From assembly GCF_964204645.1 (NCBI RefSeq), contig NC_134026.1, forward strand, positions 30,504,650 to 30,568,649: 64,000 nucleotides of DNA, read 5' to 3'. This document shows, in pieces, positions 21,769 to 36,900 of this stretch. The notes below the pieces were generated by a model, which made no database searches, had not been told where the DNA came from, and saw only the letters and a program-made list of their open reading frames with translations. This stretch comes from Tubulanus polymorphus (taxonomy: Eukaryota; Nemertea; Palaeonemertea; Tubulaniformes; Tubulanidae). The position numbers and the translations under genes were made by a program. Every line of letters begins with the position of its first letter. The first letter of the stretch is position 1.

Positions 21769-24700
21769 ATCTCGGATTGTTATATTATCATGGTTTCTGG
21801 TTTTAGGCGCAGTAACAGCATACAGCGGTCAGTACTTATTAATTATCTGTTTACATCCAGTGTCATTTAGTTACAGAAGAATTGATGATTGATTTGTTTG
21901 TGCTGTCAGTCACTGCTGCTGCCGATGATAATGCTTTTTAGGAGTGACAGCAACTTAGATCACCTGTCTATGTAAGAATATTGTTGTTGAAAATGAAAAT
22001 GTTTCCTTTGTGGTGAATCAGTTTTTAGAGTCTTTTTAGTTTTTTCAAAAAAAAAAAACTTGTGCATGTCAATACTGTACAGTCAGAATATGTACCGGTG
22101 GTAGTTGACTCCACTGAATTCAGGTAATTTGGGATCAACGAAATTTATCCAGTTTATGAGAAATCCTGTATGTTACATATTTTTCATTCACTATACACTA
22201 CATATTTTAGATTAATGATCCAGATCCAACTGAACCATATAGCGGGGCCTTGTATTGTTAGATATTTTGATTGTTAATTTTTAATCAAATTGTCAGTTGA
22301 AACGTGACCAATGTCTACCAAAAATTTGAATATGAATTTGATGATTTTCTGGTTTCTTTATTCAGAATTAGGTCAGTCTGATGGGAGGAGAGGGAGAATC
22401 ATTATGTAAGGTTACATTTGAAGATCAAGTTGAATGATGTCATCATGTATGATGATGATGATGATGGTGTCATTTTTAGCGATAATCTCTTTGTTTGAGA
22501 AAGGGATGGAGAGGGGGGTTAGACCAGGGAGCGGGAGGGGGTTTAGATCAGGGAGCGGAGCAGGGGAGCAGGATGGTGGTTTTATCAGATTTCAAAGATG
22601 ATTCAAATAATTCATGTACGGTTCAATAAGATGAGGATGTGTTGTGTTATTACGCAGTTTTTGACAACAGAAATGATTTAGTGAAGCATATAAAACGCGG
22701 ATCTACATTAGGGGCGAAGAAACGTTATAAATTATACGAGCCTCGACTGCTTCAGATAAAAATCTTAAAACTGATTATTTACAGTATACTGAATTCATTA
22801 ATGTAATCGCTCGTCTGGGAGTTATTTACATAATTTCATCTGTTTTTTTTAATGATATCGACGGTTGGTTCTTGTTTCAGTAATTGTTTGTTAGATAAGA
22901 ATATTAATATCATCGAGCCTAATTAAAGAGACAATCTTTCAGATGCGCTGGATATATCTGCTCGGTAGACCCTACAGGGAATTAAAATAAATTAGGGAGA
23001 AGTCGCTGAAGGCGCTATATAAAAAACACTTCAGAAAGAATTTCTCTCTGAAGAGCGAGAGAGAAAAAGAAAGAGGGAGAATGTTTTTATTTTAGTTTCT
23101 CCTCTAGGCAGCCAGTCTGGCAGCTGCAGAGGCTGGTATTCATCCAGAAACTTGCATAATTAAATCATTCTTATTGATAATTGATACTGATTGGTGGTTT
23201 ATTAGAAAACTAGGTCCTTAACACTAACGTCTGTATATGGGTTCATTGATTTGGAACATTATCAAAAAAATTCTAAACACTAGTCTTTATCACACGCGGA
23301 GGCAATAGCAAGACCTATATTCATTCTGGCTTTACAGAGAAAAATTTACTTCATTTGTGTAGAAGGCATCTGAGTGATTTAATAATTATAAAAAAATACA
23401 TTAGCATTCACACATTCACAGATGGTTTGACGTTTTTATTTGAATTACTTCTGATTGTAGAAAATAGAGACGACGAAAGGCGGGCGGGTATTGAGATATT
23501 TTTAAACCAGTAACTAGTATAGTGCTGGTAGTATGAATGTGTGTGGAGCTGCTGCACATGTCAGTTTACAACAAGTAGTAATTCATGTTTTCCTAGATCT
23601 GCATCAATCAAAGTAATTTTGCCACGAACTTTCATTCATCATCGAATAGTTATTCATATTCTTGGCTCGAGAATGTAAAAATCATGTTATATCCAATCTG
23701 CCTCCCATGTGCTGCTGCTGCTGGTGCTGCCTCATAAAATCTGACTCATTTTTGGGTTCATCTGGAGAATAAGATTTAGATTTCATGTTTTCTAGAGACT
23801 TGCCACTGATAATCATCGAATACCGATATTTGACCCCTGCACCGCGGCAACCAGTTGGGGTTTTACTGACTAATCGAGTCCGAAATATTTTTTTCCTATG
23901 TTTCAATAGTTTTATGCAGTTTGTATTGCGTGAATGAAGGAAGCTGGGTAGTTGTACCGCTGTATTGGAACTAACACTAGTTTGTTGCGTAGTGTATTAT
24001 TTATTAGATTCTGTCACTAGTAAATCCCACTTCATCTTTACACTATTTGCCGGTAATGGATTGGACTGTCAAAATTGTCACCTATCAGTGATAACAATTT
24101 CACGAACTGATAATGATTTTAGTTTTTCTTCCATCAGACCAACCACAGTTTAACATTCAGCTTTATGATCAAATAATGAACTTATTTGAAGTGAAACTTG
24201 ACTCAAAACTGGGTCTAAAAATCTGTTTGTGAAAATATCACCAGTCCCTTCATTACTTTATCAAATAATCAAAGATCATATGATGATCCTTACAAGGTGT
24301 CCTCGTGAGGGGTAGGTCCAACCGGTAATGTGACACATACTATAGAATTTTATGCTGTATTTATAGAGGATTGAACAGTTACAGTTAAACGCTCAATATA
24401 ATAGTTCAGGCAGTTCCACATTGTGTGAAGTCTAACAAATCAATATAACCGATAATCTTATTCACGACACAAGGAACTTTTGAATTGTGAATTTAAATCC
24501 GAGGTTTCTTTAAGAGCTTATAGTACAGATTTTGTTACGTAACAGTTAATAATGTACAGTGTAAGAAGCCTAATGAATATGTATATGAAGGGATTTAGAA
24601 TGTAAACCGTTATGCCCTGTTTCTAATGTCTCATTGCGATCTTCTCTCTTACATGATTATGTAATTTGTCTACTTGAGTCAAGCTTTTCAATGCTGCCAT

Positions 24701-24887
24701 GATATTATCATGTAGACTGTGTAATTCCCTGGTCGGATTGTGACTAATAGTTCACTGCAACAGCTTGATTAGTTTTCACTGTCACATCGATGATACTGTA
24801 TTCCTATCATGCTGCATGTTGCATACATGATTATTCCACCTGAATTCATCATCTTCCGTCTTTTTTTAACCGGACTCGTATTAACTA

Positions 24888-24922
<35 letters not shown>

Positions 24923-27900
24923 ACTGCCCTGGATCGAACGATCAAATATCATTTCTTACACTTTTTAAATAGATTCATAAAACTGTATAGAATGATGAAT
25001 GAAGGGCTTATAGTTGACACGAGGCAAACATCGTTAATATAAATCACTTCTTCCACTTTATAAGATTTTCGAGGGCCGTTTTTCCAGTCAATTTTCTAGG
25101 CACATCGAGGGCGGATCCGAGGTCTTTTGACGCATAAAAGGGCTTTTTGATCGTTGAAAAGGTATATTTGAGGGCATATTAATTAGCAATTTGTCTTTGA
25201 AAATTCATTGATGGGTTTGATGCATTTTGCAGATTTCTAGTGCTTATCATCCTACAAATTATGCAAGAGATGTTTATGATATTGTGTGTAATAAGGTAGG
25301 CCTAGAAAAAGAGTTCATCCGGAGAAGGGCGGAACTAGTCACATCCTGTTCTAGGTCTAACTCGGGTGGGCTTTTAATAATTTTCATGAAGAAAAGCAAA
25401 ACTAGTGTTATAAATGTCACCAGACAATTAAAATTCTCTACAGGTTTTCATGCATGCAGTTAGGCGGGTGGGTGGCATTCCAGCGCTAGTTTTGCTGAGA
25501 CATTAAGGGGGCCATTAGGAAGGAAACTGACTGCTATATCGTATTTTTATGAGACAGTGGTGTGCATTGCATATCAGCTTTTACTACGCGCAACTAAACC
25601 GTAGTCTCTTCTAGAAGTATGACAGAGAAATCGGCAGAAAAAATGAAATTTAGTATAAACAGAACCCGTGTTGCTGTATGTAGGGCATACACAGAAGCAG
25701 ATTGTATTCGACCCTGTAACCCTGTTTACAGCTGCTGTTCTTATCTCTTCTTATTCATTCCAACTTGAAGAAAATATTTGATGTTTTTTAAAGAAAAATG
25801 TGGAAAGTGGTACATCTCTCCTCTCATTCTCCTCTCAAGTTTCCTATCTCTCACTTCTCTCTCACTTCTCCCTGCGCGCTCGAGCTGATTTCCAGTTGTG
25901 CACTCTTTACCATTATTAAATCACGTTCTATCAAATTCAAACTCACATTTCTGATTTGTGAAAATCTATTTACCCTCATTCTGTAGAAACCGGTGAAATG
26001 TATTTCCTATGAGATCCTCTGATTGAAAGGTTGCGGGTGTAGTTACAGCGGACTATTGACAAATTGAATTTGTTCATCTTGGATTTTACCGGAGGTCTAT
26101 TACTGGAGTATTAGATGCTATGTTAGGTTTATTAGTGGTTTTTTAAGGTTTTGTTATGATACAGATTTATGCAGTAATTTCCTGCACTCTTGAAAACTAT
26201 AAGAACACCGATGATTATCAGTACAGAGATGATGGGGGTATATTTATTACTGACTCATTTCTAGAATGTGAGGTATTTTGTGGTTTATGTAAAGGATGGC
26301 CAGTATACATGATCAGGCCTTTATACATATATCACACAGTCAGCTCCCTCCTCATTTTTAGCCCTTGCGTGTTTTCTAAGAAGTCCATTAGTTCTAGATC
26401 GATATTTGAAAGATGTCAACTTTTTTCAAGCTTCTAGCTTAATTCTAGCTTCAACTGGTGATCTTATCTTAGGGTAGATAAACTGCAGACCCGACGCCAA
26501 TATTTGACTCATTGTAAATGATATAGATTTTACCCACAGTTAACTCTCACTGCGTAACTGGATCCTGGTTGTAGAATATTTGATTATTTTTATATTGGAA
26601 ATTTTCTTAATACATTTTTCTCTTAGAAAAACTCGAAATGAAACCGCTTGAAAATAGATAGTTTTATGTAATACTTTCAGGTAACACGTGTAAAGATGGA
26701 TATTTTGGGCGACATTGTCAGTTTCGCTGTCAATGCAATGGTCGAGAAGTTTGTCATAAAGTAAGTGGTGCGTGTCATACTGGTTGCCGTGGTCAGAGAT
26801 GGGGAACTCATTGTCTTTTCTGTAAGTATTCAGTTGACTATAAAGATACCTGCACATTAAGAATTGATAGAGTCTGAAATACTTTATTGAGCTAATATTT
26901 TATTTGACTACTTCAAGAATATGTTATATCAAAATTATGAGATGCAATCCAGAATTTAGCGGCTAGGAAACACTTCGCACTCTTTTTATTCTCGGTGTAG
27001 GATTTTATATCATCTTTACAACGCGAACTCAAGAATGTTTTATCAATGGTTATTTATATTCATTCATTCATTCATTCATTTACCTTCACGTTGCTAGTGA
27101 AATACAGTATTTAGGGAAGATCAGAGGATGTGTATTTATAGAATTTGTGACATTGACATTTTTTCACAGATTCAGGGAATTGATTTTTGTAAAAACCCTC
27201 GGGAGGTTTTAACAAACGGATGATGATAATGGGTTTTTCAACCACTAACTAATTCTTGTTGAAACAGTTTAACAGCGTAGAGCAAGGAGAGGGGAGAGGG
27301 GAGAGGGGAGAGGGGAGAGGGGAGAGGGGAGAGGGGAGAGGGAGGGAGTGCTTGTCATGTATACCTGGACATAAACCCATTACTCCTGATTAGCCTAAAC
27401 AAACATTAATGAATCATTTCATGTTATCTGGATGTATCCACACTACGACATACCTGCTGGAGCTACAGATTACAACTGTACCTGCTGGTGTTGTAGCCCG
27501 TACCTGCTGGTGTTGTAGCCCGTACCTGCTGGTGTTGTAGCCCGTACCTGCTGGAGTTGTAGCCCGTACCAGAGTTGTAGCCCGTTCCTGCTGGAGCTGC
27601 AGATTATACATAAAGAACAACAGCCATTGTATGAAGTCACTGAAGTCAACTCTAGTTTTCCGTCTCAATTTGTGTTTCCAGTTCAATTTACTAAATGTTA
27701 GTTGTCATTTGGACAAGTCATTGACATACATCAGCGCCTACGACGACTGATGACTTTACTGCGCTTGAGCAGCAAAAACATACCTGGTATAATAATAATC
27801 GTAAGAGTTTTGATAGAGCTAAGAGCAGAAACACTAAAAGCTTGTAGCAGAGATAACTCTCTATCTCTCTCGACTGCATCAAACAGCAGATTGACTGTGA

Positions 27901-30900
27901 TTATTTTTGGAATGAGGGAATATGAACAGATGTTCTCATTGTCATTGATAGACAAATAGATCGGGCGGCGTTTAATATTTCATGCTTTTCTTACATCATC
28001 GGAATAAACAATCGTTGTATCTTTATTGATCGGTTTATAGTTAGCAATTAGACGCAATGAAGAGAACATCGGATCATCATCGCGATGAAGAGAACATCGG
28101 ATCATCATCGCGATGAAGAGAACATCGGATCATCATCGCGATGAAGAGAACATCGGATCATCATCGCGATGAAGAGAACATCGGATCATCATCGCGATGA
28201 AGAGAACATCGGATCATTATCGCGATGAAGAGAACATCGGATCATTATCGCGATGAAGAGAACATCGGATCATCATCGCGATGAAGAGAACATCGGATCA
28301 TCATCGCGATGAAGAGAACATCGGATCATCATCGCGATGAAGAGAACATCGGATCATCATCGCGATGAAGAGAACATCGGATCATCATCGCGATGAAGAG
28401 AACATCGGATCATCATCGCGATGAAGAGAACATCGGATCATCATCGCGATGAAGAGAACATCGAATCATCATCGCGATGAAGAGAACATCGGATCATCAT
28501 CGCGATGAAGAGAACATCGGATCATCATCGCGATGAAGAGAACATCGAATCATCATCGCGGTGAAGGTGATTTATTTTAATTTTCAATCTACTGATGGCC
28601 ACGACGGAGGGAAGATTACGGTGGTATCCCTGGGAGACCAGTGTCCACTACTGGTTACTAATTCACGTGCTCTGCGTATTAAATCAGAAATGACACACGC
28701 GTCGTTCATCACGTTCATTTAATGGTTAACAGTTAATCGCTAATGACAGGTAGAATTGCTCATCAGGGGAGGTTTGATACAGTCATTGAACCCGGGTTCG
28801 AGGTGAACCCGATTCTCAGTACATGACGCTGCATATAAGGAAAGCGTTATGATATTTGACGGAGGAGAGTCTGACTGAAATAGATTGAAATCCGTACTGA
28901 TTTGATACATGTCGTTGAATACCGAGATGAGATTGAGTTTTATGTCATAAATAAATATGATTTATTTCCTCGTCAGTGATCTCAGCGTTCAGCCGTATAT
29001 AATCATTTCATATCGGCGGAAAATGATGCATTTCACTGCAACTTCACTTACAACGCAACAGGCCAGTTTATATAACTCACTGTGAGAGGGGAGGGAGGAC
29101 TGTTTACAGGACTTTTAAAGATTATCCAAAAGATGGGAGTTATTGTTTTTAACTGATCCCGCTGTCGAGTTTAACTCAACCAGTGAATTTTCATTATATT
29201 TCTAAAGAAGAATTTTCTGTGTGTATTTTGCTTGTTAAAATAACCGATCTAACCACCGGAGTTAACTGCGAGTTGATTCTTATCAATTATATTTCTAAAG
29301 AAGGAACTTTTTTTCTCATTCTTTTCAGCTTCCGAGTGTTATTATAACAGACACAGCCGCGGTACGAGATACATGGGTAAAATCAACACGGGACGTTCGG
29401 GATCTCGGTGTATGCGATGGATAGATACAGGATATAATGATAATTCAGAGTTTCCAGACGGTAGTGCATTCGCCGCTTCAGACTACTGTAGAAATCCTGC
29501 AAACTCCGGCAACACGTTGTGGTGTTATAAGATAAGCGGAGGTTGGGAGTATTGTGATAACGTTAATTATTGCGGTAAGCATGAAATTCAGTGTGAACTG
29601 TGGCAATAGAGGATTCCGCTTGTGGCGAGTGAGGATCCACAAGGTGTCGCTATTCGAACAACGATTCGAGATTCAATTAAAATCCATCTTACAAATTCTA
29701 TGAATGATAAAGAAATTGCTTTGTAAATGAACCCTAACAATCGATGTGAGTTTATCAATAGATATTTAGATTAAACTTCATCGAAAATAAACTAAATTTT
29801 GACCGAGCTATTGATAAATACGCCATCTAGATAGCTGGTCATATAGGGTTCATAATTGGGAATTGTAACGCCAGCTATCCCACCAGATGGCGTGACGAGC
29901 ACATGGTCTTAATTAAGTTCATTATCGATCAACTTTGAACTGAATTCTTCAGAGAAATTCACAGAATCTACCTAGCGATTGGTTAAGTATTTATAGATAA
30001 TTGATTTATTTAAGAAAAAACTACGTTTTTAACTCTAAATATAGAAGAAATTGAATGCAGAAGACTGAGTAACTACTGGCGACACCTGGTGGATCCTCAC
30101 TTGCCATATGCGGAATCCTTGCTTGCCGTAGTAGAATTGGCAATTGCGCGTTATGGAAATCCTTTATAAATACTGAATTATTGATATAACTGAGGAGTCA
30201 GGTTGATAATATTTACTCCAATAATGTCATATTTGACATCAATATTCACCTACATCAAACATTGACTTTCATCTTCAACCTTTCATCATTTTCACATTTC
30301 TCCCGGAGTCTGATTGCTCCGTGTCTCGTCCTTTTGTTCGTCGGCTTCGCGAATATAAAAAAACGTGTTGATATCCCGTTTAAGATGTGTCGAAATATCA
30401 AGTTTCCATGGTGACAAACGTATGAGATAACAAATAAATCAGACATTGTTATTAGTGTCGTCCACGTCAGCTAATCCTCAATTCATCACATCCCCTCCCT
30501 ATTCACTAGCTGGAAATCCTTCCACTCCTCCACCTGCAGTCCAGTGTCTCATATTCCAGTAATAATACATCTGTTTATAAAAACCAACTGTTCACAAATT
30601 TTATAATTTAACGGTGAATTTCATTTACGGTTAGAACATTAAAGCTAACGACAGATATGAAAAAAAATGTATCGAAACCAATTACATTACATCCACAAAA
30701 TGAAAAAAAAACTGGTTATGGTTAAGAAAAGAATTGAAATAATGAAGATTTATTTTCATTGTATTAAAATCAAAAAATGTACATCATCAAATAAAAATTT
30801 CATGAAATAAACAAAAGAAGATGATACTGGAAGGAGTGAGTCTGATCACAAGCCTAAAGACAATCATCAGTTTGACTTGTTACGACTGTGGATTACACGC

Positions 30901-33900
30901 GCGACTGTGGGTTACACGCAACTGTGGATTGACCGTGGGTTACAAGGGGTTTGATAAATAGATTGCTTCAGAAATCCACTTGTAATTGTAAACATTCAAC
31001 TCTCTTATAGAAATCAATTACTACTACTCGGGTTCAGGCTAAATGAAACAGTGATTTGTATCCGGTCTACCAATCATTCTAGATCTCTGTGTATGTATAC
31101 TTGATCTGGCTGTTAAGAAACCTCTCAAAATTCTGACTGCTGCTGCAATCCTCTTATAAGGTATCCCCCCTCTATCTGGTGAATGTCTCAACAGAAAATT
31201 GCTATGATTACCACTGATCTACTGGCGTTGTTACCGCAAATGTTCATTTCCCACAATTTTTTAGGATGTCGCGTCATAAACTAATAAATACAGTGACTTT
31301 CATGAATATTGAGCAGATCACTGTGTCCATACTGAGCGTTAATAACGAGCACAGAGGACACTGTGTCCACATGAAAACAATAGCTTTTCTCTTACATAAA
31401 TAGATAATGAATGAAGGTATTTTCTTGCCAAATAAGTTGAATAAAAGTGACTATTTTTGTAAAAATGAAATTGTCCAGATTATTTTTCTGAGCAAGACCA
31501 ATTGCACGCACAGGGCTGAACCCTAATGTCACCCCTGGAAGACTTGAACCAGGAACCACCCGTGTTCAAGTCCAGTATGGTAACCACTAAACCGCTGAGC
31601 TCTAGTGACCGGCTGACTTTGTAAGTTAGTCTGGTCAGTATTGTGGCGACTGGTCACACTTGGTGACTCCATTCATAAACCTGTCAGCCCCCAGCGTAAT
31701 GTCTTTATTGCAAAAGGAAGTCTTTCTATCAATAAAAGCAAAACATTTCAAACACTGAAATATGTATTTTGGTTTTATTTCACAAATGAAAGAACTTTAT
31801 TTGCTTCTTAATCAAAGTATCAGGGTACATCATACAATAGGGCATATACTGTCCCTAGTCCTATCAACTCTGTCAATCTAATTTTAGACCTGAACTCAGA
31901 GATAATAGTTGCTAAAATGTTCACACATGAAACTCATTTAGATACGTGTCTAATGCTACTGAATAGACATGTTCATTTGTCATAAAAATTGTCTGCAAAA
32001 TATTGATATTTTTGAGAATGTTAAATTCCCTGTTGACCGTTGTAATAATGTTTATTTCCAAGTGCTGTCTACTAATTCGAATTCTACAGGGGTTAGTTAT
32101 GCGGAGGATTATAGCGAGCTTCGATGGACAAGTTCTGTATAAACGATTAGTTTCAGTTACACGCTTCAAACTGGATGTAAATCCCTTAATTACTTTCTCC
32201 ATAATGAGACGTTATCACAGTTTTATGTGTTGCGCAGTTTTGGTCATTAAACAGTGATTTATTATTGCGTAGAATGCTGAATAGTGGCCGCATTTTAATA
32301 GCCTGATTATACATGATTATTGCTTTAAGTCCCGTGATTTAGAATTTACTTAGTATGTACCTAAGCGACTCTCTATAGCCACGCACGTTCATTCGTACAT
32401 CGGAACTTTCTATATTTAGTCTATTCTGATTTTGAACGGACCAAGAGTTCACACTAAGAAAGGTCCATTCTTTATTGGTCTGTTCCATTTTAGAACAAAT
32501 CAATTAAGACCGACCTAAAAGACAGATTCAGGTCCGTTATGAATTTTATAGAATGGACCATTTCTCTGTGCGTGAAAAGAACTCTGCCAATCACTAATGT
32601 TGCGTCTAGCTGGACCAGTGATCTATTTAAAAACATGTATGAACGCATAAGTTAGTCTGTTCTAAGTTCAGGGAGAAATTAGAGCGATAGGGTAAATACG
32701 GCTTAAGACTAGGATTTACATGTGATTATGACCTTCTCGATGGGTAGAATTCTGGGTCCTGATTGGAATCAATAACGGTCTCTTTCTTTCATTGATTGCT
32801 TCATTATTGACTGTGTAACGCAATTACTGTTACTGATACATTCCTGATAATTACAGAGAGCTGCAAGTGTCTTCACGATGTCATTACTGGAAAAGAGAGA
32901 GAGAGAGAGCAACCTGAATGATATCAATCAGTATTATTCCTCGTATTGACAATCATTTCAACAATGATCAGTTTAAAAAGTCGACAAATTGGTTTTACTT
33001 TCTCCACTAATAAGAAGTCTTCACCTAATAGAATATTGATGGTTCCCGCAGTGCTGGGAAGTGGGAAATTTCTAAATGATAGAAAACGTGTTTGGAAATA
33101 TTTGATAAATTTTCCCATAATCCGAGGATATTAGAGCTAATTCCCTTGTTGGCTCAGTTAAATTGGTTCTGGGGCTTGCGACTCAACTCAACTCTATTCT
33201 ACTCAACTCAACTCAACTCAACTCAACTCAACTCAACTCAACTCAACTCAACTCAACTTGCCTCTTGTCATCATTTGTTCCATTTTGTCTCTAACGCGGG
33301 AAATATTTGGGAAATTAATTTTACACTTCACATAGCATAGTTCTGCGATGTCAATTGCTTTCTTTAGCAATTTTCTTATGAAAATCACTTTTACCGCTAA
33401 GATATTGACATTTCTGCGTGGCATGATCTGTTCATTTTGATTTGGGAAAATTGAAGTACTGGGGAAACCTTTGAAATTCAGAATTCGTATAATTGAGGAA
33501 ATGATAAATATTGATAAAACGAAATGATTAATTAATTGATGTATCTATTTGTAGGATGTCCTGATTATTTGTACGGATTGAATTGTGAGAAGGAATGTAA
33601 TTGTCACAATCCTAGCGAAGTATGTTATAAACTATCAGGACGTTGTTTAACTGAAGGTTGTGCTGCTGGATATACAGATGACTGCACCACCGGTGAATAT
33701 ATCTCTAGACATTCTAATCACGGTCCAGTTACTTAGTTTAACATTGGTTCAAATGAGTTGAGAGTTAAAATCAGTTCATTTGACTATTGAATCAAATCTT
33801 TATTAGAACTGAGTCCTGAGTATCTTAGAACTGAGTCCTGGTTTTAACTTGCAACTGTTGGAGTTCTGTGACCCAGTTCTGTGACCCAGTTCTACAGTTG

Positions 33901-36900
33901 AGGATTAAAATGATTTCATTAGCCTCATCAAAGAATGAACTAATTGCGACTAGAGCCAAACTAGGAACTGAGTTCTGGGGTTCAGTTTCACGACAAAGTT
34001 TAATCTGTTAATGGTTAAATTTGAATAATTGTTGTCATCATTGAAAACATGAAGCAACTGATAAAAATTAAACCAAAAATTTTGGCCGTGAAACTGGATG
34101 CTTTTCTTTATTAGCTTCGTCAAATCCTAATTCGAGAAAGATCAATAAAACAGTCGCTTAATTTCATCTGCTGCTGAAGATGAATGAATGATTGATGTAT
34201 AACTACTGTCTCATGAGTCGTCGATACGTTATAATTACATTAATTCACTATATTAATTATTGATTACGTAATACGCAAGTGTATTACGTGTATTACGTGT
34301 AATTACTATAGATATAGATAATTCATAGTAATAATATTCAACACTCAGTTCGTTCTATTGTATAATGGCAGTATACGTGATACTGATATATTTGACCTGT
34401 TTCATGTCTATTAATTATAATGTTGACTTGTTTTATGAATAGATTGCTCTAACGGAAGATTCGGGGTCAACTGTCAATTCTACTGTCACTGTACGAATAA
34501 TGAAATCTGTAACAAAGTCACCGGTGAATGTCATAGTGGTTGCGCTGATGGATGGTCGGGACCTGGATGTCAAATTGGTAATAATTGATTAATGAACTAT
34601 GGAATGTTGCTGTTATTCTGTAATTACGATTAATTCGACGTAGACCCTCAATTAACTCGTTAAGCTCCTAGTGATATAGATCTGATTCTGGTGACTATTG
34701 CCAAGAACTTTACCATCGCTTCTACCCCACATAGAATATCAGATTCAATGTCAGTCCTGACCTGGTTTGCTCTATTGACCATCTTCGAAATAAATTTTGA
34801 AAAAATAAAGGAACCAGTTCAACAGTTGCCTGATTTAAGATTTAACTCTTATGTACTTATTCAACTCTGGAGTCAAATTTAACCTAGATCTGTGGAACTG
34901 GGTCCTGAACTATGAACGTAACTATTTCCTACTCAATCCACAAATCGGCAAAGCTTTTAAACCCTTATAATGCACCAAATATGATTTTCTGGAGCAGGAC
35001 CCCCTACTGTAGTGTTGAGCCTCTAGTGATCGCTTGATTGAGGATGGTCTATTGTCCAGGTATCATTTTGTCTAGTAAAAACTGAGTCGTAAGATGAAAA
35101 TTGAAACATTGCTTTCAGGTAATGTAGCTGTACATAAGATAGCCGAGCAGAGCAGTCAATATGAAGTATATAATACACCTGAGAAAGCAGTAGATGGTGA
35201 AGCTATGTTCTCACATGTTCATAATTGTACTCATACCGGCAAAGATCGTGCGCCCTGGTGGAAAGTCGACTTAGATTCTAAACATGTGATTTATTCGGTG
35301 AAAATCTATAACAGAATTTGTCCTGGTTGTGGTAAGTGCTGAAGTCATTTTACAGTCAATCTCTGTTACAGTTGAGATGATCATTATGTTGATGACTAAA
35401 ACATTGCAAATACAAATTGGAAATAAGAAATTTAAGACCCCGAGTAATGTAACGACTTATCTGATGATCTAACCGTCGAATTTCAACTGTAATTCTTCTT
35501 CTAAATATCTTTTTCTTGAAACTTTCTAGAGGACAGATTGCGTAATTTCACAGTTACAGTCGGTAAAATTCCGTGGGTTCCCGATCCTAAAGATAAACTG
35601 TGCGCTCTACAGAAAGATGCGGTCGCTGATGGTGGAGTCATCGATTTAACGTGTAAGAAACCATTAATCGGACGATACGTGAAAATACAAATCAACGAAA
35701 GATTGGATTATTTAGCTCTGTGCGAAGTGCAAGTTCAAGGATATCCGTTTATCAGTAAGTTTGAATCAGGCAAACAAGAATTCTGAGAAGAATTCCTCTC
35801 TCGCTTGTAACCAGAGTAACCGAGAGGCTGTGAATTTCCTCTCGTACTTGACATTGTTTATTTAGTGGTAGTTTTTGAGTGAATGCGTACAATGTTTTTT
35901 CAGCTTGTTACACACCACAGTACGGACCGAACTGTAACTTAGATTGTCACTGCTCAAACTCGAGTGAAGTTTGCGATGTTATCACCGGTCATTGTAAATC
36001 TGGTTGCAGTGAAAGATTCACTGGTGTTAATTGTGAAATCGGTAAGTTCTGCTCCCGCAGTTTTTTTCATCTCCATAAATCATTGCTATCAGCAATTGTG
36101 CTGTCAATAGAAAGCAAGTGTAGCTAATAATTTGTATGTGAAACATTCTTTTTAAAATTTGTGTTTATAAATAGATCTTTCCGATAAGTTGTTCAAGACT
36201 CGGTTCAACAATTCTCTCGGTTAACATTCAACTCAAAGGGTTTAGACATTGGAACTCAACTAACTAATCCCTAGTCAAACTTACTGAACTGGATCCTGAA
36301 CTGTGGAACTGAATCCTGAATTGTGGAACTGAATCCTGAACTGCGGAACTGGATCCTGAACTGTGGAACTGGATCCTGTTGAGTGGAACTGTGGAACTGT
36401 GGAACTGTGGAACTGTGGAACTGAATCCTGTTCTTGATGATGAATTAATGTTGTATTTTATTTTCAGAATTGCCGACACTGCGAGATGCTCCGCATCTTA
36501 GCAACCGAACAGACTCTTCTCTAACGATCAACTGGCCGGCATGGACCGAAGAGACCGGTGGTGGTCAGGGTCCGGTTACTGCTTACATCGTTGAATATAA
36601 GGCTGAATTACCCGAGGATGATATTTGGCACGAGAGTCAGATAATTCCAGAATTCGGATTGAAAACGGTGACAGCTCGCGTCACTGATCTCGCCGTCGAT
36701 AGCAGATATTATTTCCGTATCCGATTACAGCGTAAAGAAGGTCGCGATGGAGAAGCTAAAATCGGCGCCTCCGGACCGATGGGAGGACCGTTCCGAACTA
36801 AGTGTACAGCGCCATCTATTGGACCAAAGATTACCGATATACGTACAGCACCTTTAGGTTTATCGTTGTGGCCATCGCGAGCATCGGTGACTCTTTCCTG

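Noticed and set aside
28053-28564. Possible CRISPR array (28 bp regular units)
   Set aside because: Units are contiguous with no unique spacers; this is an intronic satellite in a eukaryotic genome.
31520-31616. Functional tRNA gene on minus strand
   Set aside because: T-loop is too long and the anticodon stem does not pair; better explained as a SINE head.
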